DNA of 64,000 nt from an uncultured Eubacterium sp. GTDB taxonomy: Bacteria > Bacillota > Clostridia > Lachnospirales > Lachnospiraceae. Every line of letters begins with the position of its first letter. Position 1 is the first letter of the stretch. The translations under genes and the position numbers were made by a program. Shown here piece after piece: positions 40,666-50,356 of the stretch. A model generated the notes under the pieces. The model was not told the origin of the DNA. It saw nothing but the letters and a program-made list of their open reading frames with translations, and made no database searches. The stretch lies in the NCBI GenBank assembly GCA_910580075.1, contig CAJTVR010000002.1, positions 32,281-96,280 of the forward strand, read 5' to 3'.

Positions 40666-41571
40666 CTATTCATGCACAGCTCCGATAATTTCATTTATAT
40701 CCTGAATTCCTTCTGCGATCATAAACTGCGAAATATCATTTACAATATCAGCTGCCACCGTCGGATTCGCAAAATTTGCCGTACCGATTTCTACGGCAGC
40801 AGCTCCTGCCATCATCATTTCAATAGCGTCTTCTGCATTCATAATGCCCCCGATTCCGATGACCGGGATTTCTACTGCATGGGCTGCTTCATAGACCATG
40901 CGCACTGCAATCGGATGAATAGCCGGGCCGGAGAGTCCGCCTGTCTTATTGGCCAGTGCAAATTTGCGTTTTTTCACATCAATCTTCATGCCTGTCAGCG
41001 TATTAATCAGCGAGACCGCATCCGCTCCGGCCGCTTCTACCGCTTTCGCCATTTCTGCTATATTTGTCACATTCGGACTTAATTTCATAATAATCGGATG
41101 TGTAGATTTTTTCCGGATTTCCTGCGTAATATGCGCTGCCATATTCGGAGCCTGTCCAAAAGCGATACCGCCCTGTTTGACATTCGGGCATGAGATATTG
41201 ATTTCCAGCATATTTACCGGCTGGTCATTTAAACGCTCAACGACATCCAGATAGTCATATACGGAACGCCCGCAGACATTTATAATAATTCTTGTATCAA
41301 ACTGTTTCAAAAAAGGAATATCTCTTTGAATAAATACATCAATTCCCGGATTCTGCAGTCCAATGGCGTTTAACATGCCGCCATACACTTCCGCCACCCG
41401 CGGCGTCGGATTGCCTTCCCATGGCACATTTGCCACTCCTTTTGTAATCACTCCGCCTAACCGGTTTAGGTCTACAAACTGGGAATATTCTTCTCCGGAG
41501 CCAAAAGTGCCTGATGCTGTCAGGACTGGATTTTTAAAAGTAATGCCAGCGATTGTTACTTTCGTATTCAT
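40666..41571 (-). CDS. pyrD: Dihydroorotate dehydrogenase B, catalytic subunit
   Basis: FMN enzyme oxidising dihydroorotate to orotate in pyrimidine synthesis; class 1B, using NAD+ through PyrK. Features: the start KVTIAGITFKNPVLTASGTF, the active-site Cys in EINISCPNVKQGG, KLSPNVT, and the FMN phosphate-binding IGIGGIMNAEDAIEMMMAGA. 301 residues. Its start overlaps the pyrK stop, so the pair is coupled. Last gene of the pyr cluster. Confidence 0.95.
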   Translation of the reverse strand: MNTKVTIAGITFKNPVLTASGTFGSGEEYSQFVDLNRLGGVITKGVANVPWEGNPTPRVAEVYGGMLNAIGLQNPGIDVFIQRDIPFLKQFDTRIIINVCGRSVYDYLDVVERLNDQPVNMLEINISCPNVKQGGIAFGQAPNMAAHITQEIRKKSTHPIIMKLSPNVTNIAEMAKAVEAAGADAVSLINTLTGMKIDVKKRKFALANKTGGLSGPAIHPIAVRMVYEAAHAVEIPVIGIGGIMNAEDAIEMMMAGAAAVEIGTANFANPTVAADIVNDISQFMIAEGIQDINEIIGAVHE

Positions 41572-42341
41572 TAGATATCCACCTCCTTCGCATCAAAGAC
41601 CGGACCTTCTGTACAGATCCGTTTGTTTTTCACACGGGTATGCTCATCTTTATGTTTTGATCTGCAGACGCAGCCGAGACATGCTCCTACTCCGCATGCC
41701 ATCCGCTCTTCGAGGGAAATATAACATTTCATATCCTGATCCTGCGCATACGCTTTGAGCGCTTTTAACATCGGCATCGGACCGCAGGCATAAATAATAT
41801 CCGCTTTCAGGTTTCTGCTTTTTACTGCATCCAGCACATTTCCTCTTGTACCCACTGAGCCGTCTTCGGTAGCAATATGAACCGGTCCCCACAGCTCAAA
41901 CTGCTCGCTCAGAAAAATCTGTCTGTTCTGATAACCTAAAATGATCTCTTTGTCGCAGTCTAAATCTTTTGCAAGCTGTAACATAGGAGGGATTCCGATT
42001 CCGCCTCCAATCACAAGCGCTTTTTCCTTCTCCTTTGGAAAACCGTTTCCAAGCGGGCCGATCACATATAACGGCATTCCGGTACGCATATAAGAAAATT
42101 CATCTGTACCCTTTCCAGCTATCCGGTATACAATCCGTACCGCCTGGTCTTCCTGATCTATTTCACAAATGCTGACAGGCCTTGGCAAAAGCCTGCTGCC
42201 ATCCCTGCAGTATACCCCGATAAACTGGCCAGCCTCCGCTTCCTGCGCAATTTTATCTGTATGCAGCCACATGCTGTAAATATCCGTTGCGATTTCTTCC
42301 TGACGGATAATGACTGCCTCTTCTTTAAACTTCCGGGCCAT
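41571..42341 (-). CDS. pyrK: Dihydroorotate dehydrogenase B, electron-transfer subunit
   Basis: FAD/[2Fe-2S] subunit that passes electrons from PyrD to NAD+. The FAD-binding RPVSICEID, the nucleotide-binding GGGIGIPPML and the iron-sulfur motif CGVGACLGCVCRSK are all present. 256 residues, and the ATG lies 28 bp after the pyrF stop. Confidence 0.95.
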   Translation of the reverse strand: MARKFKEEAVIIRQEEIATDIYSMWLHTDKIAQEAEAGQFIGVYCRDGSRLLPRPVSICEIDQEDQAVRIVYRIAGKGTDEFSYMRTGMPLYVIGPLGNGFPKEKEKALVIGGGIGIPPMLQLAKDLDCDKEIILGYQNRQIFLSEQFELWGPVHIATEDGSVGTRGNVLDAVKSRNLKADIIYACGPMPMLKALKAYAQDQDMKCYISLEERMACGVGACLGCVCRSKHKDEHTRVKNKRICTEGPVFDAKEVDI

Positions 42342-42369
42342 TTTCCACTCTCCTTATAAAATGCTGCTT

Positions 42370-43299
42370 TTATTTACGCTGCTGCAGCGCCCCTTGAATA
42401 TCTGCCGTCATATCCAGTACTGCCTGTCTGGAAGCGTCCGCATAATTTTCCGGTGAAAAATGCGCATACTGCTCCAGTTTGTAAGCAGCGATAATTCCTC
42501 TGGATGAATTTACAATCGCACCTAAGCCGTCTTCATTAAAATAATGCACAAGGTCTGCACCTTTTCCGCCCTGTGCACCGTAACCCGGTACCAGAATATA
42601 TGTCTTTGGCATCAGTCTGCGCATAATTTTTCCAGCCTCCGGATAAGTCGCTCCTACTACGGCTCCGATATAGCTGTAGTCATCTCCCATATGCTGTGCG
42701 CCCCATTCTGCTACTTTTTCTCCGACGTATTCATATAACGGCCTTCCGCCAGTCAGACGGTCCTGAAATTCGCCGCTGGAAGGATTGGATGTCTTGACAA
42801 GAATAAACAGCCCTTTCTTTTCCTCTTTGCAGACATCGATAAACGGCTGGATACCGTCTGAGCCGAGATAAGGATTTACTGTGGCAAAGTCTTCATTAAA
42901 TGCAGAATACGTTCTGCTGCCAGCCGTTACTTTTCCTAAATGCCCGGCCGCGTATGCTGCGGATGTCGATCCGATGTCCCCGCGTTTGATATCTCCGATT
43001 ACAACAAGATCTTTTTCATGACAGTAATCGACTGTCTTTTGAAATGCTTTCATTCCTTCTATGCCAAACTGTTCATACATCGCAATCTGCGGCTTGACTG
43101 CCGGAATCAGATCATAAATGCTGTCAATAATCCCTTTGTTAAACTGCCAGACAGCATCTGCCGCACCCTCTAACGTTTCTCCGTACTGCTCATATGATTT
43201 TTTTAAAATATGCTCCGGTATATAAGAAAGCATCGGATCTAATCCTGCCACAACCGGCGCATTTGTCTTTTTAATTTTTTCTATTAATTTATGAATCAT
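42370..43299 (-). CDS. pyrF: Orotidine 5'-phosphate decarboxylase (type 2)
   Basis: Forms UMP from OMP. Catalytic DIKRGDIGSTSAAYA, the N-terminal APVVAGLDPML, and phosphate-binding GYGAQGGKGAD are visible, as is TSNPSSGEFQDR, typical of the longer type 2 group. I chose the ATG at 43299 (MIHKLIEKI), preceded by AAGGGGGAA, giving 309 residues; an upstream frame start overlaps pyrC. Third from the end of the pyr cluster. Confidence 0.94.
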   Translation of the reverse strand: MIHKLIEKIKKTNAPVVAGLDPMLSYIPEHILKKSYEQYGETLEGAADAVWQFNKGIIDSIYDLIPAVKPQIAMYEQFGIEGMKAFQKTVDYCHEKDLVVIGDIKRGDIGSTSAAYAAGHLGKVTAGSRTYSAFNEDFATVNPYLGSDGIQPFIDVCKEEKKGLFILVKTSNPSSGEFQDRLTGGRPLYEYVGEKVAEWGAQHMGDDYSYIGAVVGATYPEAGKIMRRLMPKTYILVPGYGAQGGKGADLVHYFNEDGLGAIVNSSRGIIAAYKLEQYAHFSPENYADASRQAVLDMTADIQGALQQRK

Positions 43300-43315
43300 C
43301 TGTTCACATTCCCCC

Positions 43316-44608
43316 TTACAGTTCTTCTGACTGGTAGGCAATTTCCCCGCCTGCAATCGTTGCCCTGACAGCTCCTGTTACCCTCCGGCCATGAAACGGC
43401 GTGTTTCTGCTTTGTGATGCAGACTTCGATGCGTCGATTTCATACGTTTTGTGCGGGTCAAAAATTACGATGTCAGCTGTCCTGCCAGGCTGAAGGCTTC
43501 CTTTGTCTATCCCAAGCACCCTGGCTGGATTGTAACTCATCTTCTGTGCCATCTGCATCGGCGTCAGATAACCGCCCAGCACCAGCTCGGTGTACGTAAG
43601 GGCAGCGGCTGTTTCCAGACCGATAATCCCAAACGGTGCCCGGAGCATGGAATCATTTTTATCCTGTTTGGAATGCGGCGCATGATCCGTTGCTATTACA
43701 TCCATGATATCGTCTTTTAATCCCTGACGCAGTGCTTCTGTATCTTCTTTTGTACGCAGAGGCGGGTTCATTTTAAAATTGGTATCCCCGGTGATCATAT
43801 CATCGGATGTCAGCGTAAAATGGTGCGGACATACTTCCGCGGAAATGCGTACTCCTCTTTCCCGTGCAAGTTTTACGATTTCTACACTTTCTTTTGTAGA
43901 ACAGTGGCACAGATGCAGTTTTGCACCTGTATCTTTTGCGATCATAATATCCCTGACCGCAATCATATTTTCTACCAGGTTTGAAATGCCTGGCAGACCG
44001 TTTCTCTTTGCATTTTCATCTTCGTTTACAACTCCGCCGTTTAACAGCGATTTTTCTTCACAATGGGATAAAACCGGGATATCCAGCTGTTTTGCCAGCC
44101 TCATGGCTTTCTGCATCAGATATGCATTCATAACCGACTTTCCATCTTCGCTGATTGCCGGACTTCCTGCCTGAACCATGCCTTTGATGTCCGATAACCG
44201 CTCGCCCGCCATTTTCTGCGTAATCGCTCCTGCCTGCAGTACATTGATTTTTGCCATATTTTTTGCTTTGTTATGAACATAACTGATTACATCTGCATTA
44301 TCTGCAGCAGGTTTTGTATTGGGCATTGCTACAACCGTTGTATACCCGCCGCGTGCCGCTGCTGCCGCTCCAGTGGCAACGGTTTCTTTATATTCAAATC
44401 CAGGGTCTCGCAGGTGTACATGCAGGTCAATAAAACCGGGCATCACATAACAGCCCTCTGCATTTATCTGCCTTATCTGCGGATCTGTCATTTCCTGCAT
44501 CTGCGGCTGAATATCCGCTATTTTTCCATCCTGTATCAGGATATCAGCCACTGCATCCTGCATGGAGGCCGGATCAATGACGCGGCCGTTTCTTATTAGA
44601 AGTGTCAT
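43316..44608 (-). CDS. pyrC: Dihydroorotase
   Basis: Zinc amidohydrolase cyclising carbamoyl-aspartate to dihydroorotate. It shows the metal-binding DLHVHLRDPG, GYTTVVAMPNTKPA, the His ligands in LSHCEE and LCHCST, and ATDHAPH. The ATG at 44608 (MTLLIRNGR) follows AAAGGAA and gives 430 residues, normal for the class I enzyme; upstream in-frame starts to 44800 have no site. First of four pyr genes. pyrB, pyrR and carAB are not in the window. Confidence 0.95.
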   Translation of the reverse strand: MTLLIRNGRVIDPASMQDAVADILIQDGKIADIQPQMQEMTDPQIRQINAEGCYVMPGFIDLHVHLRDPGFEYKETVATGAAAAARGGYTTVVAMPNTKPAADNADVISYVHNKAKNMAKINVLQAGAITQKMAGERLSDIKGMVQAGSPAISEDGKSVMNAYLMQKAMRLAKQLDIPVLSHCEEKSLLNGGVVNEDENAKRNGLPGISNLVENMIAVRDIMIAKDTGAKLHLCHCSTKESVEIVKLARERGVRISAEVCPHHFTLTSDDMITGDTNFKMNPPLRTKEDTEALRQGLKDDIMDVIATDHAPHSKQDKNDSMLRAPFGIIGLETAAALTYTELVLGGYLTPMQMAQKMSYNPARVLGIDKGSLQPGRTADIVIFDPHKTYEIDASKSASQSRNTPFHGRRVTGAVRATIAGGEIAYQSEEL

Positions 44609-44857
44609 TTCGGGTTCCTTTCTGCCTTGGTCAGCTTGGTTTGTGTAGCTGGTTCTATGATAACACATATGGGTGTAATCAGCAACTCTCAAGCTGTCTA
44701 TTTTTCCTGAAGCGGAACGCTGTTTTTCATAAGTGATATTGAAAGAATTAGTGTTTTGCAGATAAATCTGCGGAAACTCAAAAATAATACATGATGACAT
44801 TTCTCACCAAAATATTCTGTAATCCGATCAGGACGCGCAGAGTTTCCTTTATAAAAC

Positions 44858-44955
44858 GAGGCTGTCGCACTAAGCAAAACTCATACAAGATATAGTTCCA
44901 AAGAACGATTTAAACAACTATATCTTGTATAATTTTTCTTAATGCAACAGCCTCT
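44858..44955. terminator. Dispersed GAGGCTGTCGCAC hairpin, long form
   Basis: GAGGCTGTCGCACTAAG at the left pairs with CTTAATGCAACAGCCTC at the right. An inner stem ATACAAGATATAGTT/AACTATATCTTGTAT is shared with the copy at 5420. It lies 3' of the TPR lipoprotein gene. The rest of 44609-45019 shows no gene. Confidence 0.7.
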
Positions 44956-45019
44956 TCTAAGATTTCATAAAAGAATTAACACACTGGATCCAGCCAGCTG
45001 TTTTTCGTAAAATCCGGCA

Positions 45020-45997
45020 TCATCTTGTTTTTAAGAAAATATACTCTTTCTGCGCCTCTTCATCATGCGGATAATTTTCCAGATACAGCTCCATCTCCTG
45101 CAATGCAGCCGAAAAATTACCTGCATATTCCAGTGCAGCAATTTTTCCGCTCCAAAGGGCCCGTTTGTTCATAATGTTTTCGCATCCCAGCCCCTGGTCA
45201 AACCAGGTTACTGCTTTGTCATACTCTCCCTGGGAGAATGCCAGGCTTCCAAGCTCGTATAAAACTGCAGCGTCATTAGGATGATCCTGCAAATAGGACT
45301 CATAATAATTCTGAGACTGTCCGCTGTCGCCCCTGGCCTGAAAAAGCCTGCCCAGATACAGGTCTGCTAACGGCTCTTTCTGCTCTAACGCTTCACCAAG
45401 CTCTGTCTCTGCTTTATCATAATCACCGCTTAAAAGATACAGTTTTCCGCGCATCAGGCATTCCGGCCCTTTATCTCCCTTGATAGAAAGGCCCTTTTTC
45501 AGATAAGGCGCTGCTTCTTTTTCAAGCCCGGCGGTCATCAGCTGCTCATAAATACCGGCACACATTTCGCCGCTGTCCTTTTTATTCTGCTCTGCCATTT
45601 CAAAATCTTTCAAAGCTTCCTTTGTCTTACCCTGGCTGATATATGCACAGCCGCGCAGATAGTATGCGTCTGCATTCTTTTTATCGTAGTCTGCCAGCGC
45701 CGTATAGGTACTGACTGCTTCTTTCATCTGTCCGGCTTCCATCTGGGCATATGCTTTGTAAAAATTAATGTCTTCTTCCAGATTTGACACAATGCCGGCC
45801 CGCTGGCCTAACGCCTCGTTAAATGCCAGCACGGCCTTATCATAATCTCCCGCATCCAGATATCCGAGGCCTGTTTTGCGCAGAGACATTTCATTTTCGA
45901 CCTGTTTCGCATCGCCGCAGCCGGAAACAGACGCCAGTATCCATAGAGCTGCGCCGGCTCCCGCAGCTGCCTTCCAGATACATTTTTTTAAATTCAT
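45020..45997 (-). CDS. TPR-repeat lipoprotein
   Basis: 325 residues with a lipoprotein signal peptide and lipobox VSGC (Cys27), followed by about seven tetratricopeptide repeats, for example GYLDAGDYDKAVLAFNEAL, DAYYLRGCAYISQGKTKEAL and AVLYELGSLAFSQGEYDKAV. It should be a surface-anchored scaffold. The ATG at 45997 follows GGAGGAAT; the frame runs further up into asnS but without a start signal. It lies 28 bp after asnS and is probably co-transcribed with it. Confidence 0.88.
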   Translation of the reverse strand: MNLKKCIWKAAAGAGAALWILASVSGCGDAKQVENEMSLRKTGLGYLDAGDYDKAVLAFNEALGQRAGIVSNLEEDINFYKAYAQMEAGQMKEAVSTYTALADYDKKNADAYYLRGCAYISQGKTKEALKDFEMAEQNKKDSGEMCAGIYEQLMTAGLEKEAAPYLKKGLSIKGDKGPECLMRGKLYLLSGDYDKAETELGEALEQKEPLADLYLGRLFQARGDSGQSQNYYESYLQDHPNDAAVLYELGSLAFSQGEYDKAVTWFDQGLGCENIMNKRALWSGKIAALEYAGNFSAALQEMELYLENYPHDEEAQKEYIFLKTR

Positions 45998-46025
45998 AAT
46001 TCCTCCAGTCCGGGAATCGCTGTTA

Positions 46026-47417
46026 TTAAAGGTCACAGTTATTCACAGTCCTTGGGAATGGAACGACGTCACGGATATTGGACATGCCTGTTAAATACAT
46101 GACACAGCGTTCAAAGCCAAGCCCAAATCCCGCATGCCTTGCAGAACCATACTTACGCAGATCCAGATAAAAACCATAGTCTTCTTCCCTGAGCCCCAGT
46201 TCCTGAATTCTTAACAGCAGCTTTTCATAATCATCTTCACGCTGGCTGCCGCCGATAATCTCCCCGATTCCCGGTACCAGACAGTCTACTGCTGCTACTG
46301 TCCTGCCGTCATCATTCATCTTCATATAAAATGCTTTGATTTCTTTCGGATAATCATATACAAATACCGGACGCTTAAATACTTTTTCTGTCAGATACCG
46401 CTCATGCTCTGTCTGTAAATCTGCGCCCCAGGATACTTTATAATCGAATTTACTGTTGTTCTTTTCAAGCAGCTTTACAGCCTCTGTGTAAGAAACTCTT
46501 GCAAAGTCTGAGTTCATGACATGCTCCAGCCGTTCGATTAATCCTTTGTCTACAAACTGGTTTAAAAATGCCATTTCTTCCGGAGCATGCTCTAACACAT
46601 AACGGATAATATATTTCAGCATGGCTTCTGCCAGCATCATATTATCGGTCAGATCCGCAAAAGCAATTTCCGGCTCAATCATCCAGAATTCTGCAGCATG
46701 CCTGGTTGTATTTGAATTCTCTGCACGGAATGTCGGCCCAAATGTGTAGATATTTTTAAATGCCATCGCGTAAGTCTCACCGTTGAGCTGGCCGCTGACT
46801 GTCAGATTTGCGGCTTTTCCAAAGAAATCCTGTGCATAATCTATGCTGCCGTCTTCTTTTCTTGGCACATTGTTTAAATCCATCGTTGTAACCTGGAACA
46901 TTTCGCCTGCACCCTCACAGTCGCTTCCGGTAATAATTGGCGTATGCACGTATACAAAATCCCGCTCCTGGAAAAACTGGTGTATCGCATAAGCCGTCAG
47001 AGAACGCACGCGGAATACTGCCTCAAACGTATTCGTCCTCGGTCTTAAATGCGTAATCGTCCTTAAATACTCAAACGTATGCCTTTTTTTCTGCAGCGGA
47101 TAATCCGGAGAAGACGCCCCTTCAATCTCCACATTCTTTGCCTGGATTTCAAAAGGCTGCTTTGCATCCGGCGTAACTACAAATGTTCCTGTAATTACAA
47201 GAGCCGCCCCTACATTCACTTTTCCGATGTCTTCAAAGTTTTCCAGCCCGTCTCCATAGACAATCTGCACCGGCTCAAAAAACGTGCCGTCATTTACCAT
47301 TAAAAACCCAAATGCCTTTGACTTGCGGTTGCTGCGCACCCATCCTCCGATTGTTACTTCCTTGTCTGTATACTGCTGCTGGTTACGGAATAATTCCCTG
47401 ATATTTGTGAGATCCAT
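46026..47417 (-). CDS. asnS: Asparaginyl-tRNA synthetase
   Basis: Class II aminoacyl-tRNA synthetase charging tRNA-Asn. An N-terminal OB-fold anticodon-binding domain ([19 protein letters not shown]) precedes the catalytic core with [37 protein letters not shown] and the C-terminal [16 protein letters not shown]. The ATG at 47417 ([10 protein letters not shown]) has AAAGGA 9 bp upstream; the ATG at 47426 is too close to that site. 463 residues. No T-box leader is visible in the short upstream gap. Confidence 0.96.
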   Translation of the reverse strand: MDLTNIRELFRNQQQYTDKEVTIGGWVRSNRKSKAFGFLMVNDGTFFEPVQIVYGDGLENFEDIGKVNVGAALVITGTFVVTPDAKQPFEIQAKNVEIEGASSPDYPLQKKRHTFEYLRTITHLRPRTNTFEAVFRVRSLTAYAIHQFFQERDFVYVHTPIITGSDCEGAGEMFQVTTMDLNNVPRKEDGSIDYAQDFFGKAANLTVSGQLNGETYAMAFKNIYTFGPTFRAENSNTTRHAAEFWMIEPEIAFADLTDNMMLAEAMLKYIIRYVLEHAPEEMAFLNQFVDKGLIERLEHVMNSDFARVSYTEAVKLLEKNNSKFDYKVSWGADLQTEHERYLTEKVFKRPVFVYDYPKEIKAFYMKMNDDGRTVAAVDCLVPGIGEIIGGSQREDDYEKLLLRIQELGLREEDYGFYLDLRKYGSARHAGFGLGFERCVMYLTGMSNIRDVVPFPRTVNNCDL

Positions 47418-47503
47418 CACTTTCATTCCTTTCTATTGTTTATTATTGTTTATTCATCTAAAATTCAGTCACTGTGACAGCCTTTATCCGCATCTTCTGC
47501 TTT

Positions 47504-48670
47504 TTACTTCGGTGCTGTGCCATATTTTACGGATGCATTTTCTACCACCATATCAAGCGCCCGGTTGCATACATACACCTTCTTTTCATAAGCCTCTCCG
47601 GCTTCAGCACTGACTCCGTTCGACTTATAAAAATCCTCTTCCGATTCATAGCCGTACGTACTGACCTGTTCTTCCACAAATTTTCTGAAAGCCTCTTCAT
47701 CCAGTTCCATGTTTTCTTTCTTTACAATAGCCTCCAGAATCAGCTCTGTCTGCAGATTTCCTTCCATTTCATTTTTAATATCTTCGCGGAAATCTTCTTC
47801 TGACATGCCGTTATAAGTCTGAGCCAGAAAATCTTTCAGGCTCTGCCCTTCTTTGCAGTTATTATTTGAGTACTGGATAACATAATCAGATACACGTGCA
47901 TCCAGCAGATCCTCCGGCATTGACACTTCACAGATTTCGAGCAGTTTATCAATAACTGCCTGTCTGGTATCCCGTTCCTTATTGCTCTTCTTACTGCTCT
48001 CCAGATACGATTTTACGTTTTCCTTGTATTCCTCTACCGTTTTAAATTCTGTATTCTGCGCTATATACTCGTCCGTTAACTCAAATTTTTTATCCGGGTC
48101 CGGTTCTACGATTTTATTGACTTTGACGGTAAATACGACGTCCTCTCCGGCAAGATCCTGGCTTGGGTAGGATTCCGGGAAAGTCAGGTTCAGCTCCACT
48201 GTTTCCCCGACCTTCGCTCCAACCAGCCCTTCTTCAAATCCGTCAATAAAATTGTTAGATCCAATAGTCAGATTATATCCCGACGATGTTCCTCCGGCAA
48301 AAGCTACGCCGTCCTTTTTACCTTCGTAATCAATATTAACGACATCGCCGTCTTCTACTTTCTTTTTATCTGTATCTCTGTAAACAGGCTGTGCATTGGA
48401 CTCTGCCGCGCTCAGAGCATATTCGTCAATCTCTTTTTTTGTAACTTTGTAATTGTCAGACAGCGATATTTTGATATTTGAATAATCCCCCAGCTTTACA
48501 CATTTGTCAATATCATAAGAAATTTTATCCGCTTCTGCACCTGTATCTGTGTTTTTTTCATCTGTCTGTGACTGTGAAGCCCCTCCGTTCTCCTGTTTTT
48601 CATCTCCGCATGCCGCCGCAGACACCGTTATGACTGCAGCAAGTAAAATCATCATTATTTTTCTTTTCAT
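47504..48670 (-). CDS. FKBP/trigger-factor-like lipoprotein (peptidyl-prolyl isomerase)
   Basis: 388 residues. Lipoprotein signal peptide ending AAAC (Cys21), an acidic linker, then an FKBP domain with VEDGDVVNIDYEGKKDGVAF and GFEEGLVGAKVGETVELNLT. It continues as a trigger-factor C-terminal helical chaperone region (VSMPEDLLDARVSDYVIQYS). The order matches trigger factor without its ribosome-binding domain and with an export signal, so an extracellular folding factor is likely. Confidence 0.88.
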   Translation of the reverse strand: MKRKIMMILLAAVITVSAAACGDEKQENGGASQSQTDEKNTDTGAEADKISYDIDKCVKLGDYSNIKISLSDNYKVTKKEIDEYALSAAESNAQPVYRDTDKKKVEDGDVVNIDYEGKKDGVAFAGGTSSGYNLTIGSNNFIDGFEEGLVGAKVGETVELNLTFPESYPSQDLAGEDVVFTVKVNKIVEPDPDKKFELTDEYIAQNTEFKTVEEYKENVKSYLESSKKSNKERDTRQAVIDKLLEICEVSMPEDLLDARVSDYVIQYSNNNCKEGQSLKDFLAQTYNGMSEEDFREDIKNEMEGNLQTELILEAIVKKENMELDEEAFRKFVEEQVSTYGYESEEDFYKSNGVSAEAGEAYEKKVYVCNRALDMVVENASVKYGTAPK

Positions 48671-48798
48671 TGCATTCCATATCCCTTCTTAAATATAATA
48701 AATTGCTTTGTCTGCCACTGCCTGCCGCTACATCGAAAGACAGCAGCTTTTCCGTATTATTAACCATAACACAGAATTGTGAAAATTTAAAGTTTTTA

Positions 48799-48827
48799 TT
48801 GCTTTACATTCAAAATAATGCTATAAT
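48799..48827 (+). promoter_or_regulatory. Sigma-A type promoter for the 48895 gene
   Basis: TTGCTT at 48799-48804, 17 bp, TATAAT at 48822-48827, about 65 bp before the chosen start codon. Confidence 0.6.
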
Positions 48828-48894
48828 TTTAAACAGTTATGGAATGAAATGGAGAACGGGCATTTCCGGAAACAAAATGGAGGAGGATAGCAGT

Positions 48895-49401
48895 ATGAGA
48901 CCGTGGCAGATTGTCTTATTAGTCATTACCGCAGTACTGTTGATTGCGCTGGTAGTTCTTTATTTTCTCGGCAGAAAGCTGCAGAAGAAAAAAGAAGAAT
49001 CGGACAGACAGTTAGCTGCTGCATCACAGACAGTCCCGATGCTGATTATTGACAAGAAAAAGATGAAACTAAAGGAGGCCGGCCTCCCCGCAATGGTTTA
49101 CGAACAGACGCCAAAACTTCTCCGCCGCCAGAAGGTTCCTATTGTAAAGGCGAAGATAGGGCCGAAAATCCAGACTTTTATGTGCGATGAGGCAGTATTT
49201 AATGATATTCCGTTAAAAAAGGAAGTCCGTGTGATTGTCAGCGGACTGTATATTACTGGCGTAAAGGGGCTTCGCAAACCATTGGAAAAACCAGCATCGC
49301 CAAAGAAAAAGAAATTATTCCAGCGGCTGCAGGATAAAGCCAGAAACCTTCAGGCTCAGCAGCAGAGCACTGCATCTTCCGGCAGTAAGAAGAAAAAATA
49401 A
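48895..49401 (+). CDS. Membrane-anchored basic protein, function unknown
   Basis: 168 residues: one N-terminal membrane helix (PWQIVLLVITAVLLIALVVL), a basic linker, a compact domain (PMLIIDKKKMKLKEAGLPAM, RVIVSGLYITGVKGLR) and a Lys-rich tail. I chose the ATG at 48895, which follows GGAGGAGGAT; the frame is open further up but without signals. I do not recognise the family. The cytoplasmic domain has a small beta-rich look and could bind membrane or nucleic acid. Confidence 0.75.
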   Translation: MRPWQIVLLVITAVLLIALVVLYFLGRKLQKKKEESDRQLAAASQTVPMLIIDKKKMKLKEAGLPAMVYEQTPKLLRRQKVPIVKAKIGPKIQTFMCDEAVFNDIPLKKEVRVIVSGLYITGVKGLRKPLEKPASPKKKKLFQRLQDKARNLQAQQQSTASSGSKKKK

Positions 49402-49409
49402 ATAAAACC

Positions 49410-49465
49410 GGGCATCCCGTATTTCTTAAGTGCTTTGCACATGTGGATATGGGATGCCCTTTTTG
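49410..49465 (+). terminator. Intrinsic terminator after the 48895 gene
   Basis: GGGCATCCCGTAT pairs with ATATGGGATGCCC (one mismatch) and is followed by TTTTTG. Confidence 0.85.
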
Positions 49466-49476
49466 TTATATATAAT

Positions 49477-49535
49477 CCGGACGGCGGGCGGAGAAACGTT
49501 TTCCTTTTTCTGTTCCGCCTACAAACAGTAAGGAA
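49477..49535. mobile_element. MITE-like element, copy G (left arm only)
   Basis: CCGGACGGCGGGCGGAGAAA, TTTTCCTTTTTCTGTTCCGC and AAACAGTAAGGAATTCCTG match the family's left arm. The rest is missing, and the fragment ends just at the 3' end of the toxin gene. Confidence 0.7.
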
Positions 49536-49542
49536 TTCCTGT

Positions 49543-49875
49543 TCAGTATTCCATTTCTGTCTCACTTAGCTGTCTGCGGATATCCCTGCCGCCGTACATG
49601 ATGCGGACAATGCTCACTGTGTTTTTGGTTTCATCCGGCAGATAAAACACAAGGTAATTATCAACAGGGAAAAAACGGAGTCCTTCGCTGTGCCACGGTT
49701 CTCCTTCGTACAGCCGGAACCGCATCGGCATTTCATCAAGAACGCGGATTTCTTTCATGATCCGCTGCGTCTGCCCTGCTGCCGTTTCCGGCACAAGCAG
49801 TTCATATGCAATATACTCGTATATATTCCTCAGATCTCGCCTCGCCCCGGCCGTGTATACGATATCCCAGCTCAT
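49543..49875 (-). CDS. RelE/ParE-family toxin
   Basis: 110 residues of the RelE/ParE fold. It begins SWDIVYTAGARRDLRNIYEY and ends with the strand VSIVRIMYGGRDIRRQL, as usual for this group. Either mRNA cleavage (RelE) or gyrase inhibition (ParE) is possible. It starts inside the antitoxin stop (4-bp overlap) and is translationally coupled. Active-site residues cannot be assigned with confidence. Confidence 0.85.
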   Translation of the reverse strand: MSWDIVYTAGARRDLRNIYEYIAYELLVPETAAGQTQRIMKEIRVLDEMPMRFRLYEGEPWHSEGLRFFPVDNYLVFYLPDETKNTVSIVRIMYGGRDIRRQLSETEMEY

Positions 49876-50177
49876 ATCCCGTAATCCCGCCGCATTTCTT
49901 CTTCCACTGCATCTGCTGAAAATACCCTGCCTTCCTGTATATCCTCCATGCCCTTTCCTATCTCCGCGTCAAACTGCTCTTTTGTAAGGGAGCCGTATGC
50001 AGGCGGTGCCTTCTTCGGCAGCTTCATCTCGAACGGGATCCCCTGCTGAAGCACGACCTGCCTTAAAAACATACCGACTGCATTTGACATCGGTATCCCA
50101 AGCTGGTCAAGCACCCGTTCCGCCTGCTCTTTGATCTCAGGCTCAACACGTGCGAATACATTTGATGTCCTTGCCAT
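49872..50177 (-). CDS. RelB/DinJ-family antitoxin
   Basis: 101 residues. The ribbon-helix-helix N-terminus NVFARVEPEIKEQAERVLDQ followed by LGIPMSNAVGMFLRQVV is the DinJ/RelB signature. The C-terminal half (SLTKEQFDAEIGKGMEDI) should wrap the toxin. It is the first gene of the pair and expected to autorepress from the dyad at 50216-50232. Confidence 0.9.
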   Translation of the reverse strand: MARTSNVFARVEPEIKEQAERVLDQLGIPMSNAVGMFLRQVVLQQGIPFEMKLPKKAPPAYGSLTKEQFDAEIGKGMEDIQEGRVFSADAVEEEMRRDYGI

Positions 50178-50201
50178 CTAAACCACATCCTTTCACTATA
50201 T

Positions 50202-50232
50202 AATATACTGCTTTTGCTTGCGGTATGCAAGC
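50202..50232 (-). promoter_or_regulatory. Toxin-antitoxin promoter and operator
   Basis: On the minus strand TTGCAT (50230-50225), a 17-bp spacer, and TATATT (50207-50202) form a good promoter. The perfect dyad GCTTGC-GGTAT-GCAAGC (50216-50232) covers the -35 box, a fitting site for antitoxin autorepression. Confidence 0.7.
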
Positions 50233-50356
50233 GTTCCGCTTGATTATTGAAGAATTTGCGATACCCATATACACGCACGGGGAAGGATACAAAGCCGGGA
50301 TTATCTGAAAAACTGAATAGGCAGCATACAATAACTTTAGAGAAAAGCCGGATTAT

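Noticed and set aside
47418-47503. T-box leader upstream of asnS
   Set aside because: The gap is only about 86 bp and shows no T-box sequence, specifier hairpin or antiterminator.
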